From Treponema sp. (GTDB lineage Bacteria > Spirochaetota > Spirochaetia > Treponematales > Breznakiellaceae), in the NCBI GenBank assembly GCA_031284195.1, contig JAITAI010000246.1, positions 1-10,754 of the forward strand: DNA of 10,754 nucleotides, given 5' to 3'. Below, one piece after another: positions 1 through 7,331 of the stretch. A program made the position numbers and the translations under genes. A model generated the notes under the pieces. The model searched no databases. It was given only the letters and a program-made list of their open reading frames with translations, and was not told where the DNA came from. The stretch's first letter is position 1; each line of letters starts with the position of its first letter.

Positions 1-897
1 GAAATGGCGCTTAACTTTAACTGGACAGAGGCAACCCTGTATCCAGGTGGAAACGGAAAATTTACCGGAACGTATACCATCGATTTTGGGGACTTCACCG
101 ACTATCTGGGAAATGCCAAGCTCAAAGCAGTGCCGGCCTATGTATTTATTAATGGTTTATCCAATGGAACGATGACTCTTACCTGGTCTGACAAGCCAGT
201 AAAGGATGCAGCCATAACATCAGTGCCTTTCCCCCAAAACCTCTTTAACGATACGACCAGTACAGCTACCGGATCAATTCCCTCGTCCAGTCTTAATAAG
301 ACGATTGATCTTGTCGATTTGTTTACCGCCAAGGACAGCAGTACCTTACAGTATACTATCACGGTACAGAAAGTTGATATAACTTCTGAGCAAGAGAATC
401 AAACGATTACCGTAGATTTACTTATCAAGATCCCTCTGGAATTCGTGGTTGAGGGGAAGGCGGTAACCTTTAAGGGGGAGGCGTATCAAGAATGGACGCT
501 AGCACCATTGAAGGAAGCCGCCGATTCCAAGGGGGACAGTGATTTGTTCGGCAGAACAGACCAGGATGATGATATGCTTAAGGACGTTGCTGGAGTGCGC
601 CTTGGTTTTTATAATTATACCAATACCATCATTGAGGGCTTGAATCTGTTTGTGGGGAAACCAAATGGAGACACCTTAGATGGTAAACTATTAGTATTAA
701 AATCAGGGACAGAGCCTCCTGAGGGTCTCATATTTACGACAACGGACTATCCCTTTAACCCTCAGTTTAAAGTCCTGGTGAAAAGTACGAATGGCGGAAG
801 TTCTTTTAAGATTAACCCTCTTAATAGAGAGAACAAACTTGACTTTTCCCTGGTGCTAGACGCTGCCGCGAAGATTGAGCAAACCGTTAATTTTTAA
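1..897 (+). CDS. Beta-rich, probably exported protein of unknown function (5' end outside window)
   Basis: I do not recognise a named family. The reading frame is open from base 1 and ends in TAA at 895-897. The first ATG is at base 4, but the residues that follow are neither a signal peptide nor a lipobox, so the true start is probably upstream and this is the C-terminal part of a longer protein. The roughly 297 visible residues are rich in Thr, Ser, Asn, Gly and Asp. They alternate polar and hydrophobic positions (for example FTGTYTIDFGDFTDYLG and QYTITVQKVDIT), which suggests beta-sandwich domains of an extracytoplasmic or surface protein. No Cys is visible. The next gene, a predicted outer-membrane barrel, begins 10 bases after this stop and its ribosome-binding site overlaps the stop codon, so the two are very likely co-transcribed and may act together at the cell surface. 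The coding call is firm; the location is inferred and the function unknown. Confidence 0.8.
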   Translation, partial: EMALNFNWTEATLYPGGNGKFTGTYTIDFGDFTDYLGNAKLKAVPAYVFINGLSNGTMTLTWSDKPVKDAAITSVPFPQNLFNDTTSTATGSIPSSSLNKTIDLVDLFTAKDSSTLQYTITVQKVDITSEQENQTITVDLLIKIPLEFVVEGKAVTFKGEAYQEWTLAPLKEAADSKGDSDLFGRTDQDDDMLKDVAGVRLGFYNYTNTIIEGLNLFVGKPNGDTLDGKLLVLKSGTEPPEGLIFTTTDYPFNPQFKVLVKSTNGGSSFKINPLNRENKLDFSLVLDAAAKIEQTVNF

Positions 898-906
898 GGA
901 GAGACC

Positions 907-2085
907 ATGAAGAAATACATACCCTTGTGTTTGGTATTAAGCAGTATCCTATCCCTCCACCTGTACGCGGAAAAACCCCGCCGGTTCGTGGAATTTGGTT
1001 TGGATGCGGGGGTGGGGCTGGCCAACAACTTGACCGGTGTTCGGGATATTATGAAGAAAAATATCTACCTTGACTTGAATTCCTTGAGCCATAGCATCAA
1101 GCAAGGGGGCGTCAATTTAAATACCGATATAGATACTGCCGTCTTCTTTAATTTCAATATGGGGGAAATATGGGGATTTGGTATATCCGGCGGAGTTGAA
1201 GGCGCGATAAACGGTAATATACCCAAGTCTATCTTTACCTTGATCACCGAGGGAAATATAAATCAGCATGTGCTTGAGGGGGATCTTACGGTCTTCGGGA
1301 GTATCTTCGCAGATGCAGCCATAGATGTGCACGCGAAATTTGGAAAACTCCGGGTCGGTATTGTACCAGCCCTGTACGTTCCCCTCATCTATATTCCCAA
1401 ATCCACGATAAACTATGGATTAGATAGCGAGGAAAGGTTGTACGCCTGGGCAGAAAGCGACATAAAGGTATACAGTCCCTTCTCCTTGGAAGATTTGGAT
1501 CCTTCTGTAGTCATGCAAGGGTCGGGCTTTGATCTCTCCCTTCAAGGAGAGTACGCCCTCTTGTCCATGCTCGATGTGGGGGGAACGCTAAGCCACATTC
1601 CCCTAGGTGGGGCAGTACTGCATCATCAGATGCGTATTTATTCTGAGAAGATTGAGATTAATGGCGATACTCTGCTCACGGATCAAAACCTTAATATCCC
1701 TGAGTTTGAACTCAAGCAGGAGTACACCACTGGTTCCTACCGGGTATTCCGGCCTTTGCGTTTTGATGTTTATGCCCTATGGCGGCCCTTGCGCGTTGAT
1801 TTCTTTACCATCAGGCCGAATATCGGTTTTACCCATGTACTCGGCGAAGGAATACCTCCCTACTTTAACGCGGGCCTTGAGTTGCGTTTGAATGTGCTGC
1901 GGGTACTCTTTTTCCATCTAGGGACGGGCTATGAAGAATCGCTCTGGAAGCATAGGCTGGGTTTTGCCTTGAATCTCCGGATTTTCGAACTTGACCTTGA
2001 AGCAGGACTCAGATCCCAGGATCTGGATAAAAGCTTTAACTTGCAGGGGGCTAGTGTAAAAGTAGGTCTACGGTTTGGTTTTTAA
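907..2085 (+). CDS. Predicted outer-membrane beta-barrel protein with signal peptide
   Basis: A 392-residue protein. Residues 1-21 form a standard signal peptide: MKK, then a Leu-rich core, with likely cleavage after LHLYA before EKP. The mature part has many short amphipathic strands rich in Gly and aromatic residues, such as VEFGLDAGVGLANN near the start, RVGIVPALYVPLIY around 145-160, and FNAGLELRLNVLRVLFFHLGTGY late. It ends in VKVGLRFGF with a C-terminal Phe, as in the beta-signal read by the BamA insertion machinery. This points to an outer-membrane barrel, loosely like the DUF5723 type; substrate or ligand is unknown. AAGGAG at 896-901 lies 5 bases before the ATG and overlaps the stop of the upstream gene, which fixes the start and suggests translational coupling. 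The permease downstream starts about 78 bases later on the same strand. A periplasmic or surface beta-protein is less likely because of the terminal aromatic and repeated strand pattern. Confidence 0.82.
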   Translation: MKKYIPLCLVLSSILSLHLYAEKPRRFVEFGLDAGVGLANNLTGVRDIMKKNIYLDLNSLSHSIKQGGVNLNTDIDTAVFFNFNMGEIWGFGISGGVEGAINGNIPKSIFTLITEGNINQHVLEGDLTVFGSIFADAAIDVHAKFGKLRVGIVPALYVPLIYIPKSTINYGLDSEERLYAWAESDIKVYSPFSLEDLDPSVVMQGSGFDLSLQGEYALLSMLDVGGTLSHIPLGGAVLHHQMRIYSEKIEINGDTLLTDQNLNIPEFELKQEYTTGSYRVFRPLRFDVYALWRPLRVDFFTIRPNIGFTHVLGEGIPPYFNAGLELRLNVLRVLFFHLGTGYEESLWKHRLGFALNLRIFELDLEAGLRSQDLDKSFNLQGASVKVGLRFGF

Positions 2086-2113
2086 TAGGCGTATCTCGGC
2101 CTTGGTCCACATC

Positions 2114-2153
2114 AAGGGAGACGTCTACCGCGGTCTGATGCTAAAATAGGGCG
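2114..2153 (+). promoter_or_regulatory. Leader of the permease gene: two abutting palindromes and candidate ribosome-binding sites
   Basis: Two perfect 8-base palindromes sit side by side, AGACGTCT (2119-2126) and ACCGCGGT (2127-2134). An AAGGGAG purine tract (2114-2120) precedes them. An ATG at 2138 follows, but its frame stops after two more codons (CTA AAA TAG). A weaker AGGGCG (2148-2153) lies 10 bases before the GTG at 2164. The palindromes could be an operator or a small hairpin that affects translation. No convincing -35/-10 pair was seen, so the permease may be transcribed from the outer-membrane gene upstream. Confidence 0.3.
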
Positions 2154-2163
2154 CTTCCTGAGC

Positions 2164-3324
2164 GTGTTGGCCCTCTCAGGCATCAGTTACGGTTTGTACC
2201 GGGGAATTCAAGATAATTACCTAGCGGAGATCCTGCATATCAGCGCCTTTGAACGGGGGATCGTGGAGTTTTTCCGGGAGACCCCCGGGCTTTTGGTGGT
2301 ACTGATCCTCGCGGGGATGTATCGGTTTACCGAAAGCCGGATATTTAAAATCGGTACTGCAATCATGGCAGCGGGCCTCATGGGTCTCCTCTTGACCAGT
2401 AGCGGTAATCTGGGAAAAATCATCCCGGTCCTGTTCATGGTAATCTTCAGCGCCGGGGAGCATATCATCATGCCGGTAAAAACTACCATATCCCTAGATC
2501 TGGCCAAGCCTAGTACCGGCGGAGCTGCTCTGGGGATCACCAGCGCCATCAGCCACGCAGGCAATATCGCCGGGTTGCTGGTGGTTACTGGGCTGTTTTT
2601 TGTGTTTTCCCTGTTGGATTTTGAACGGAGCGATCCGGCGCAGTTTCAAGGGGTATTGGCCGTAGCCCTTGCCCTGATGATCGGAGCGGTTCTCATCGTC
2701 TTAGCCTTGCAAGAATCCACCATTAAGGTAACGCGGCGGCGTTTTTATTTTGCCAGGAAATTCTTTAAATACTACATGCTGGAGATCTTCTACGGCTCCC
2801 GGAAACAGATCTTTCTCACCTTCGCCCCCTATGTGCTTATCCTCCAATACGGCGCCGATACCTCCCTTATTTCTTTGCTCCTGGCTATCTGCGCGGGATT
2901 TGGAATCTTCTTTAGTCCCCTCATGGGTAGGCTCATTGATAGGGTGGGGTATAAGGTTATCATGGTTACCGACACCCTGATCTTAATCCTGGTTTGTTTT
3001 CTCTACGGATTTGCCCATCGGCTCTTCTCCCCTCAGGTGGCCTTCATCGTAGTTTGCGTAAACTACGTGCTTGATTCCATTATTTCCTTGGCGAGCATGG
3101 CCAGTAATGTTTATGTACAGGCCATTGCCTCATCCCAGGAAGAAATCACTGCCACCCTCTCTACGGGCATTTCGGTAAACCACCTGATCAGTATCTTCAT
3201 CGCCCTCATGGGTGGATGGATTTGGAAAGTTACCGGTATTGAAGTGCTTTTTTCGATTTCCGCGTTGTTGGGGATCCTGAATTCCATTTATGCGGCTACC
3301 ATCAAGGCGGAACCACACCGATAA
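2164..3324 (+). CDS. Major facilitator superfamily (MFS) permease
   Basis: A polytopic inner-membrane protein of 386 residues from the GTG at 2164. About eleven to twelve hydrophobic segments are visible, for example near 41-60, 63-80, 122-145, 163-182, 215-232, 235-251, 268-286, 291-310, 335-353 and 358-376. The signature loop PLMGRLIDRVGYKVIM at 252-267 matches the MFS motif GxLaDRxGxr between the second and third helices of a half, here in the C-terminal half. A basic central loop (TRRRFYFARKFFKYY, 190-204) divides the halves. Substrate cannot be assigned. The start is uncertain: the frame is open back to 2089 without an ATG, and the first helix (LALSGISYGLYRG) begins immediately after the GTG. 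One extra A in the run at 2143-2146 would join the ATG at 2138 to this frame and give MLKIGRFLSVLALSG, a more natural N-terminus. Neighbouring genes do not reveal a transported compound. Confidence 0.85.
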   Translation: MLALSGISYGLYRGIQDNYLAEILHISAFERGIVEFFRETPGLLVVLILAGMYRFTESRIFKIGTAIMAAGLMGLLLTSSGNLGKIIPVLFMVIFSAGEHIIMPVKTTISLDLAKPSTGGAALGITSAISHAGNIAGLLVVTGLFFVFSLLDFERSDPAQFQGVLAVALALMIGAVLIVLALQESTIKVTRRRFYFARKFFKYYMLEIFYGSRKQIFLTFAPYVLILQYGADTSLISLLLAICAGFGIFFSPLMGRLIDRVGYKVIMVTDTLILILVCFLYGFAHRLFSPQVAFIVVCVNYVLDSIISLASMASNVYVQAIASSQEEITATLSTGISVNHLISIFIALMGGWIWKVTGIEVLFSISALLGILNSIYAATIKAEPHR

Positions 3325-3648
3325 CCTGTTCAATGCCCTCATATCTTTCCTGTTTTTTCTATAAAAAGGGGAATTCAGAGGTCGGAACTGGAAGAACTGG
3401 CGTAGAATAGTAGAGTCATACCCATACGCCGAAGATGATTCTACTTAGCTCTGATCTCTGGAATAAATTACCCCGGATAAACAAAGAAAACACTAAGTTA
3501 TCCAATGAAACCTTGTAACATAGTAAGGGAAGAAAAAAACAAAAATAGAGTACATTTCACCCATATAGGTATCGATCAGGAATCCAAAAATCTATCTTCC
3601 TTCTGCGCCGAGATATCCGCAGCAGGTATACTCCTACCATCGATCTTA
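3325..3648. other. Gene-free 324-base spacer between convergent genes
   Basis: No credible reading frame is seen on either strand. The first half holds competing inverted repeats: GGCGTA (3399-3404) with TACGCC (3425-3430), GTAGAAT (3402-3408) with ATTCTAC (3438-3444), and an outer TCAGAG (3375-3380) with CTCTGA (3449-3454). The second half is A-rich, with GAAGAAAAAAACAAAAATAG around 3530-3549; read on the minus strand this is a T-rich tract that could help end transcription coming from the Rpn-like gene. There is no obvious intrinsic terminator for the permease immediately after its TAA. The spacer could contain a terminator pair or a small RNA, or be decayed sequence. Confidence 0.4.
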
Positions 3649-4509
3649 TTACAGCAAAGCCGATAAAGCCCGTACCTTTTCAATATCCAACTCCGCAGTT
3701 TCCGCGGTTTCTTCCACAGTCCAGCCTTTCTTAAGGAGATTCAGGGCGATTTCTTTTCGGCCTTCTTCCCGGCCTTCCTCCCTGCCCTCTTCCCGTCCTC
3801 GAGCTAACCATTTGGGGATAAAACCGGTTCTCATAAGAATATCTTCAATGGTTAACGTATCATCTGACATGGCTATTACTTCCTCAAAGATTTTCAGATT
3901 TGCCCGAATGAGTACTTCATAATACGCATCCATAGGTAATGGAACCTTTGTTCCTTCCTTAAATATACGTTCCGCTTCCTCCTTTTCCAAGTCCCGGCCA
4001 AGGTCTTTCAGCCATCGGTTGTCCCATGGGGAAAGATCGGTACTTACTATGATCTGTATCGGTAGATAATCCCCGATGATGTAATAGATGCCCTTCTGTA
4101 CAGGTTCTACCCGGTAATGCCGGACTTCCCTGAAGTATTTGATCAAGTTCCGAGGATAGGTTCTTCCCACCATGGTGATGGTTATATCCGATAGTGCGGT
4201 TTTGGGAGTAATGGCAGCATAGAGGGTGGCATAGGCATAGACTTTGTAAAAATCTTTCACCGCTAGGTAATCTTCCGGGCTTTTATACTCAAACACATTG
4301 ATAGTTTTGAATATCCGGGCGATGTTCTTATCCAGGTATGTGGTGTGGGGTTTCAGAATAATGAGGATATCGATTCTTAAGGGTTCGGTGGTAAGCTGAT
4401 ACTCATATTTGAATTCGAGCATATCCTTATAAGCAAACAATTCTGCTTGCAGGGCCTGGAAAAAGGCAGGATGCCAATGAATAGGTTCAGCGGAATCAGG
4501 GGTATTCAG
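3649..4509 (-). CDS. Rpn-like PD-(D/E)XK nuclease-fold protein, probable CTG start
   Basis: Related to the Rpn/transposase_31 group: proteins with a PD-(D/E)XK nuclease fold, proposed to promote recombination and often present in several copies per genome. Numbered from the proposed CTG at 4509 (286 residues), the core reads LRIDILII with Asp47 and VFEYKS with Glu74 and Lys76, which fits the D...ExK active site. Residues 238-251 are GREE repeats. The tail (LLKKGWTVEETAETAELDIEKVRAL) resembles the helical end common in this family. A TTG at 4440 would give only 263 residues and would drop IHWHPAFFQAL (about residues 11-21), a segment I recall as conserved in treponemal members. The frame is open to a TGA at 4527-4525, with no ATG, GTG or TTG before that segment. 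The CTG has GGAGG (4520-4516) 6 bases upstream and a promoter-like sequence behind that. Either CTG is used, or an ATG has mutated and the gene is decaying. Nuclease activity is untested here. Confidence 0.75.
   Translation of the reverse strand: MNTPDSAEPIHWHPAFFQALQAELFAYKDMLEFKYEYQLTTEPLRIDILIILKPHTTYLDKNIARIFKTINVFEYKSPEDYLAVKDFYKVYAYATLYAAITPKTALSDITITMVGRTYPRNLIKYFREVRHYRVEPVQKGIYYIIGDYLPIQIIVSTDLSPWDNRWLKDLGRDLEKEEAERIFKEGTKVPLPMDAYYEVLIRANLKIFEEVIAMSDDTLTIEDILMRTGFIPKWLARGREEGREEGREEGRKEIALNLLKKGWTVEETAETAELDIEKVRALSALL
3757..3798 (-). repeat. Short in-frame tandem repeat encoding GREE units
   Basis: About three and a half 12-base units encode Gly-Arg-Glu-Glu in the Rpn-like protein (GREEGREEGREEGR), followed by KE. 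On the plus strand it appears as an imperfect CCTTC/CTTCC-rich tract. The unit is a multiple of three, so gain or loss of units would keep the frame. Charged linkers of this kind are common and variable in length in this family. It probably forms a flexible or helical linker between the nuclease core and the C-terminal helices. Confidence 0.7.
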
Positions 4510-4515
4510 GGAACG

Positions 4516-4520
4516 CCTCC
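4516..4520 (-). promoter_or_regulatory. Shine-Dalgarno GGAGG placed for a CTG start
   Basis: On the minus strand GGAGG (4520-4516) is followed by 6 bases and then CTG at 4509-4507. This is an ideal spacing for a start at the CTG and useless for the TTG at 4440. It is the main local evidence for the longer form of the Rpn-like protein. Confidence 0.5.
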
Positions 4521-4526
4521 AGGTTC

Positions 4527-4555
4527 ACTATAGGAGCATTAGAGCTTAGATACAA
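4527..4555 (-). promoter_or_regulatory. Candidate sigma70-type promoter of the Rpn-like gene
   Basis: Read on the minus strand: TTGTAT (4555-4550), exactly 17 bases, then TATAGT (4532-4527), which matches five of six bases of the -10 consensus. The -35 matches only its first three bases. The expected transcription start would fall about at the GGAGG, which makes a very short leader. Found by eye, with no scoring. Confidence 0.35.
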
Positions 4556-4647
4556 GAAGCAATCGACGCCCCTTCCTCTGACAAAATCAGGGGCCCATTC
4601 TCTTGGAAAAATGAATCTTCCTTCTCAGGGCTTTACAATAGCTTCAT

Positions 4648-4679
4648 CCCCTTCAAAGCACCCTACAGGGCTTCAGGGG
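4648..4679 (-). terminator. Hairpin just after the penicillin-binding protein stop codon
   Basis: On the minus strand, five bases after the TAA, CCCCT (4679-4675) pairs with AGGGG (4652-4648) and AAGC pairs with GCTT inside it, separated by a small internal loop. A short CC/GG stem lies at the tip. The position fits transcription termination or 3' end protection of the mRNA, but no run of T follows, so it is not a textbook intrinsic terminator. Confidence 0.35.
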
Positions 4680-4683
4680 AGTC

Positions 4684-7245
4684 TTAATCCAACAGCGGAT
4701 TATAACTGGGTAACTCAAAGCCATAATCTGGTTCCGGTATATCATCGAAAACCGGGTTTGCAGGACCCGATGATTCCCATGTAGGAAGCTCATCTATGTC
4801 AAAGGGTAAGGTGGGCATTTTGAGGGTACTTAATAAAGCATCATCCTCTGGGGTGATATAGGCACTGGTTGTCGTAGGAATGGTCCGGGTGTTCCCGTGG
4901 AGATTACAGGACTGAACAGGCTGGGTACCCTCGAGAAAAGACAGGGTAACCGTCCCTTCGTTACAGTCAGGAGTTGGCAACAAACCGGATTTAGCGCAGA
5001 CTTGTACGTCTATAATACCTGTGGTGGGTTTGATAAAAGCCCTCATGGGCAAACCTTGGTGGATTTCCCGCATAAAATCTCCCCAGATCGGACCTGCTAA
5101 GGTTGCTCCGGTGAGGGATAATCCCAAGGAATTACCGGGTTTATCAAAGCCAAACCAAATAGCGCTGGTATAGTAAGGAGTATAGCCCACAGCCCAGGCA
5201 TCAGACCAGTTTTGGGTGGTTCCGGTTTTACCTGCTGCAGGTATGCGATAGCGTTTCCCCTGCTCATCCGTAAAGGTAAACTTCGATCCCCACCCCGATC
5301 CAGACGCCAAGGTACCGATTTCCACGGTTTTCTGGAGGATACTGGTCATAATATAGGCATTTTGAGGGCTTATCACTTGAAGATTATCTTTCTGCCGCTG
5401 TCGCTGTCGTACTTCCCGTTCCTTGTCCAGGATAATTCGGCCGTTCCGATCTTCTACTATCCTGATAGCAATAGGGGTAAGCTCCCGACCTTGGTTTGCA
5501 AAAACCCCAAAGGCCCGGGCCATTTGCAAGGGAGTAACGGAAATGATCCCCAAGCCCATGGGATAGACCCGCGGGAAGGTACGGCGCCGTACTGCCGGGT
5601 CTTCAATACCTAGAAGGGCTGCGGCCCGGTCAATTGCCGCATCAAAGCCAATGCCGTCTAGGATCTTAAGAGAGGGAACGTTCAGGGAATTGGTCAAAGC
5701 ACTGTAAAGCAGTACCGGCCCTCTCCATTCACCCTTAAAATTGAGTGGTATGTAGGGGGTGCCGTCCTCATTGTGGAAGACCATGGGTATATCGTAAATC
5801 AAAGAAGCCGCGGTAAATTTACGGCTGTCAATGGCCGCTGAATAGTACAGGGGCTTAAAAGAAGACCCTGGCATAATACGGCCCTGAGTCGCCCGGATGA
5901 GCTGGTTGGACAGATCGTACTTCGATCCCCCGATAATGGCGGTGATATACCCGGTGTCGTTTTCAATCGCAATGAGGGCTCCTTCTACCACGTTCTGCTC
6001 AGTACTGTCTTTCAAGGCGTTAAACCCCGCGTTGGTGATGCCCTTGAGGTCTTGGATACCGAACATCAGGGCAGCCATGTCTACCACTGGATTGACCACC
6101 TTGATGTAGCGGTTCAGGGCCTTTTGTTTGGTCTGGGCGTCCGTAGCCGCATGAATACCCCCTAAGTTGAAAGTGAGGGAGAGGAGTTCCACAATAGGTA
6201 TGTAGGTCCGTTCCGCCCGTTCCAGGCGGGTTCCCCGGGAAGCGGTATATTCCTTATTTGCTTTGGCAAGCCCCTGTTCCATGAGTTTCTCCGCAACTTC
6301 TTGATGGTTGAGGTTCAAGGTGGTATGCACGGTATACCCATCCCGGTAATAATCCATGGATCCGTACATCATATCCTCTAATTCCCGGCGGACATATTCA
6401 CTAAACCAGGGAGCCGCGTCTTCCCGCTGGTAGTATGCGGCGACTGAGGCCCGAGTATAATCGTAATTCTCCCAGTAATTCTTAAAAGAAGCCTCTACTT
6501 CTTCGGGAGTGGCATATCCGAATTCAATCATCCGGTCCAGCACTGCCCGTTGCCGATCCATAGCAGTATTAGGATTATCCAAGGGATTGTACCGGGCAGG
6601 ACTCGAAAACTGGATTACTAGGATCGCCGCTTCCGCTAGGCTTATCTCCCGGGCGCTATGACCAAAGTAGTACTTACTCGCCGCTTCTACCCCGTAGGTA
6701 CCCGATCCCATATAAAGGTAGTTGAGGTAAAGCTCTAGAATCTCGTCTTTGGTGTATCGCCGTTCCATTTGCAAGGCCCACCAGAGTTCTCGGAGTTTCC
6801 GGGTAAGGGTCATTTCGGTCCGATCCGTATGGAGACTTCCAGCGATTTGCTGGGTAATGGTGGAACCGCCTCCTAGGTTTCGCCCGGTGATTTTTCCATA
6901 AACCGCCCGGGCAATACCTCGGATACTAAATCCCTTATGGCTATAAAAATCCGGGTCCTCTCGGGCAAGCACGGCATTGATCAGATGCCGGGGAAGCTCA
7001 CTCAAGGACACCAGTTCCCGCTTTTCATCAGCGGAAAACTCAGTGATCACCACACCTGTACTATCCAGGATCTTAGTGGGCAAAGCAGGGGCAAATTCTT
7101 CAAAATCTCTCTGGTTTTTAATATTAGCCGTTTCCGCCAAGGATAAACCCAGACCAATACCGATTATCACCGCTATAATAATAGTCAAACCCGCCACTAT
7201 ACGGAGGAATAAGCCTGATACCCAAGAAGAATCTGAAGGCGCCAT
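4684..7245 (-). CDS. Class A penicillin-binding protein 1A (peptidoglycan glycosyltransferase/transpeptidase)
   Basis: A bifunctional enzyme that polymerises lipid II into glycan strands and cross-links the stem peptides in the periplasm. The 853 residues show a short cytoplasmic start and one membrane anchor (about 11-36). The glycosyltransferase domain (about 55-230) has REDPDFYSHKG with catalytic Glu96, GGGSTITQQ at 125-133 and RKLRE at 149-153. The transpeptidase domain (about 420-715) has SSFK with nucleophile Ser461, SLN at 520-522 and KTGT at 673-676, so both activities look intact. The C-terminus keeps CAKSGLLPTPDC and a third Cys780, as in many PBP1A proteins, followed by an acidic, Pro-rich tail. 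About 70-90 residues (roughly 335-418) between the domains look longer than the usual linker. The ATG at 7245 has only a weak AGG upstream. The racemase gene ends 84 bases upstream on the same strand, so the pair may be co-expressed. It is ponA/mrcA-like, but I do not assign a symbol. Confidence 0.96.
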   Translation of the reverse strand: MAPSDSSWVSGLFLRIVAGLTIIIAVIIGIGLGLSLAETANIKNQRDFEEFAPALPTKILDSTGVVITEFSADEKRELVSLSELPRHLINAVLAREDPDFYSHKGFSIRGIARAVYGKITGRNLGGGSTITQQIAGSLHTDRTEMTLTRKLRELWWALQMERRYTKDEILELYLNYLYMGSGTYGVEAASKYYFGHSAREISLAEAAILVIQFSSPARYNPLDNPNTAMDRQRAVLDRMIEFGYATPEEVEASFKNYWENYDYTRASVAAYYQREDAAPWFSEYVRRELEDMMYGSMDYYRDGYTVHTTLNLNHQEVAEKLMEQGLAKANKEYTASRGTRLERAERTYIPIVELLSLTFNLGGIHAATDAQTKQKALNRYIKVVNPVVDMAALMFGIQDLKGITNAGFNALKDSTEQNVVEGALIAIENDTGYITAIIGGSKYDLSNQLIRATQGRIMPGSSFKPLYYSAAIDSRKFTAASLIYDIPMVFHNEDGTPYIPLNFKGEWRGPVLLYSALTNSLNVPSLKILDGIGFDAAIDRAAALLGIEDPAVRRRTFPRVYPMGLGIISVTPLQMARAFGVFANQGRELTPIAIRIVEDRNGRIILDKEREVRQRQRQKDNLQVISPQNAYIMTSILQKTVEIGTLASGSGWGSKFTFTDEQGKRYRIPAAGKTGTTQNWSDAWAVGYTPYYTSAIWFGFDKPGNSLGLSLTGATLAGPIWGDFMREIHQGLPMRAFIKPTTGIIDVQVCAKSGLLPTPDCNEGTVTLSFLEGTQPVQSCNLHGNTRTIPTTTSAYITPEDDALLSTLKMPTLPFDIDELPTWESSGPANPVFDDIPEPDYGFELPSYNPLLD

Positions 7246-7251
7246 GAAATA

Positions 7252-7280
7252 AGCCTATGAAAGGGTTTCTGATTTGTCAA
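7252..7280 (-). promoter_or_regulatory. Candidate promoter in front of the penicillin-binding protein gene
   Basis: Read on the minus strand: a perfect TTGACA (7280-7275), 17 bases, then TAGGCT (7257-7252), which keeps the three most conserved -10 positions. The predicted transcription start falls about at the ATG at 7245, implying a leaderless or nearly leaderless mRNA, or that the match is by chance. If real, the gene can be transcribed independently of the racemase gene upstream. Confidence 0.3.
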
Positions 7281-7308
7281 TAGAGCTTAGCGCAAGGTTA
7301 TGGACAGG

Positions 7309-7331
7309 GATTCCTCTGTACATTGAGGATC
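7309..7331 (-). terminator. Small hairpin at the end of the racemase gene
   Basis: GATTCCTC (7309-7316) is complementary to GAGGATC (7325-7331) with one bulged base, around an eight-base loop. It overlaps the TGA of the racemase gene (7332-7330). No T-run follows on the minus strand, so it might slow transcription or protect an mRNA end rather than terminate. Weak evidence. Confidence 0.2.

Noticed and set aside
3649..4509. Calling the Rpn-like gene a mobile element or transposase
   Set aside because: The family carries transposase labels in some databases, but no terminal inverted repeats or target duplication were seen at its borders.
4897..7252. Several plus-strand open frames (for example 5212-5613, 5897-6109, 6977-7252)
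   Set aside because: They lie wholly or almost wholly opposite the penicillin-binding protein gene, whose catalytic motifs are continuous from end to end; none encodes a recognisable protein.
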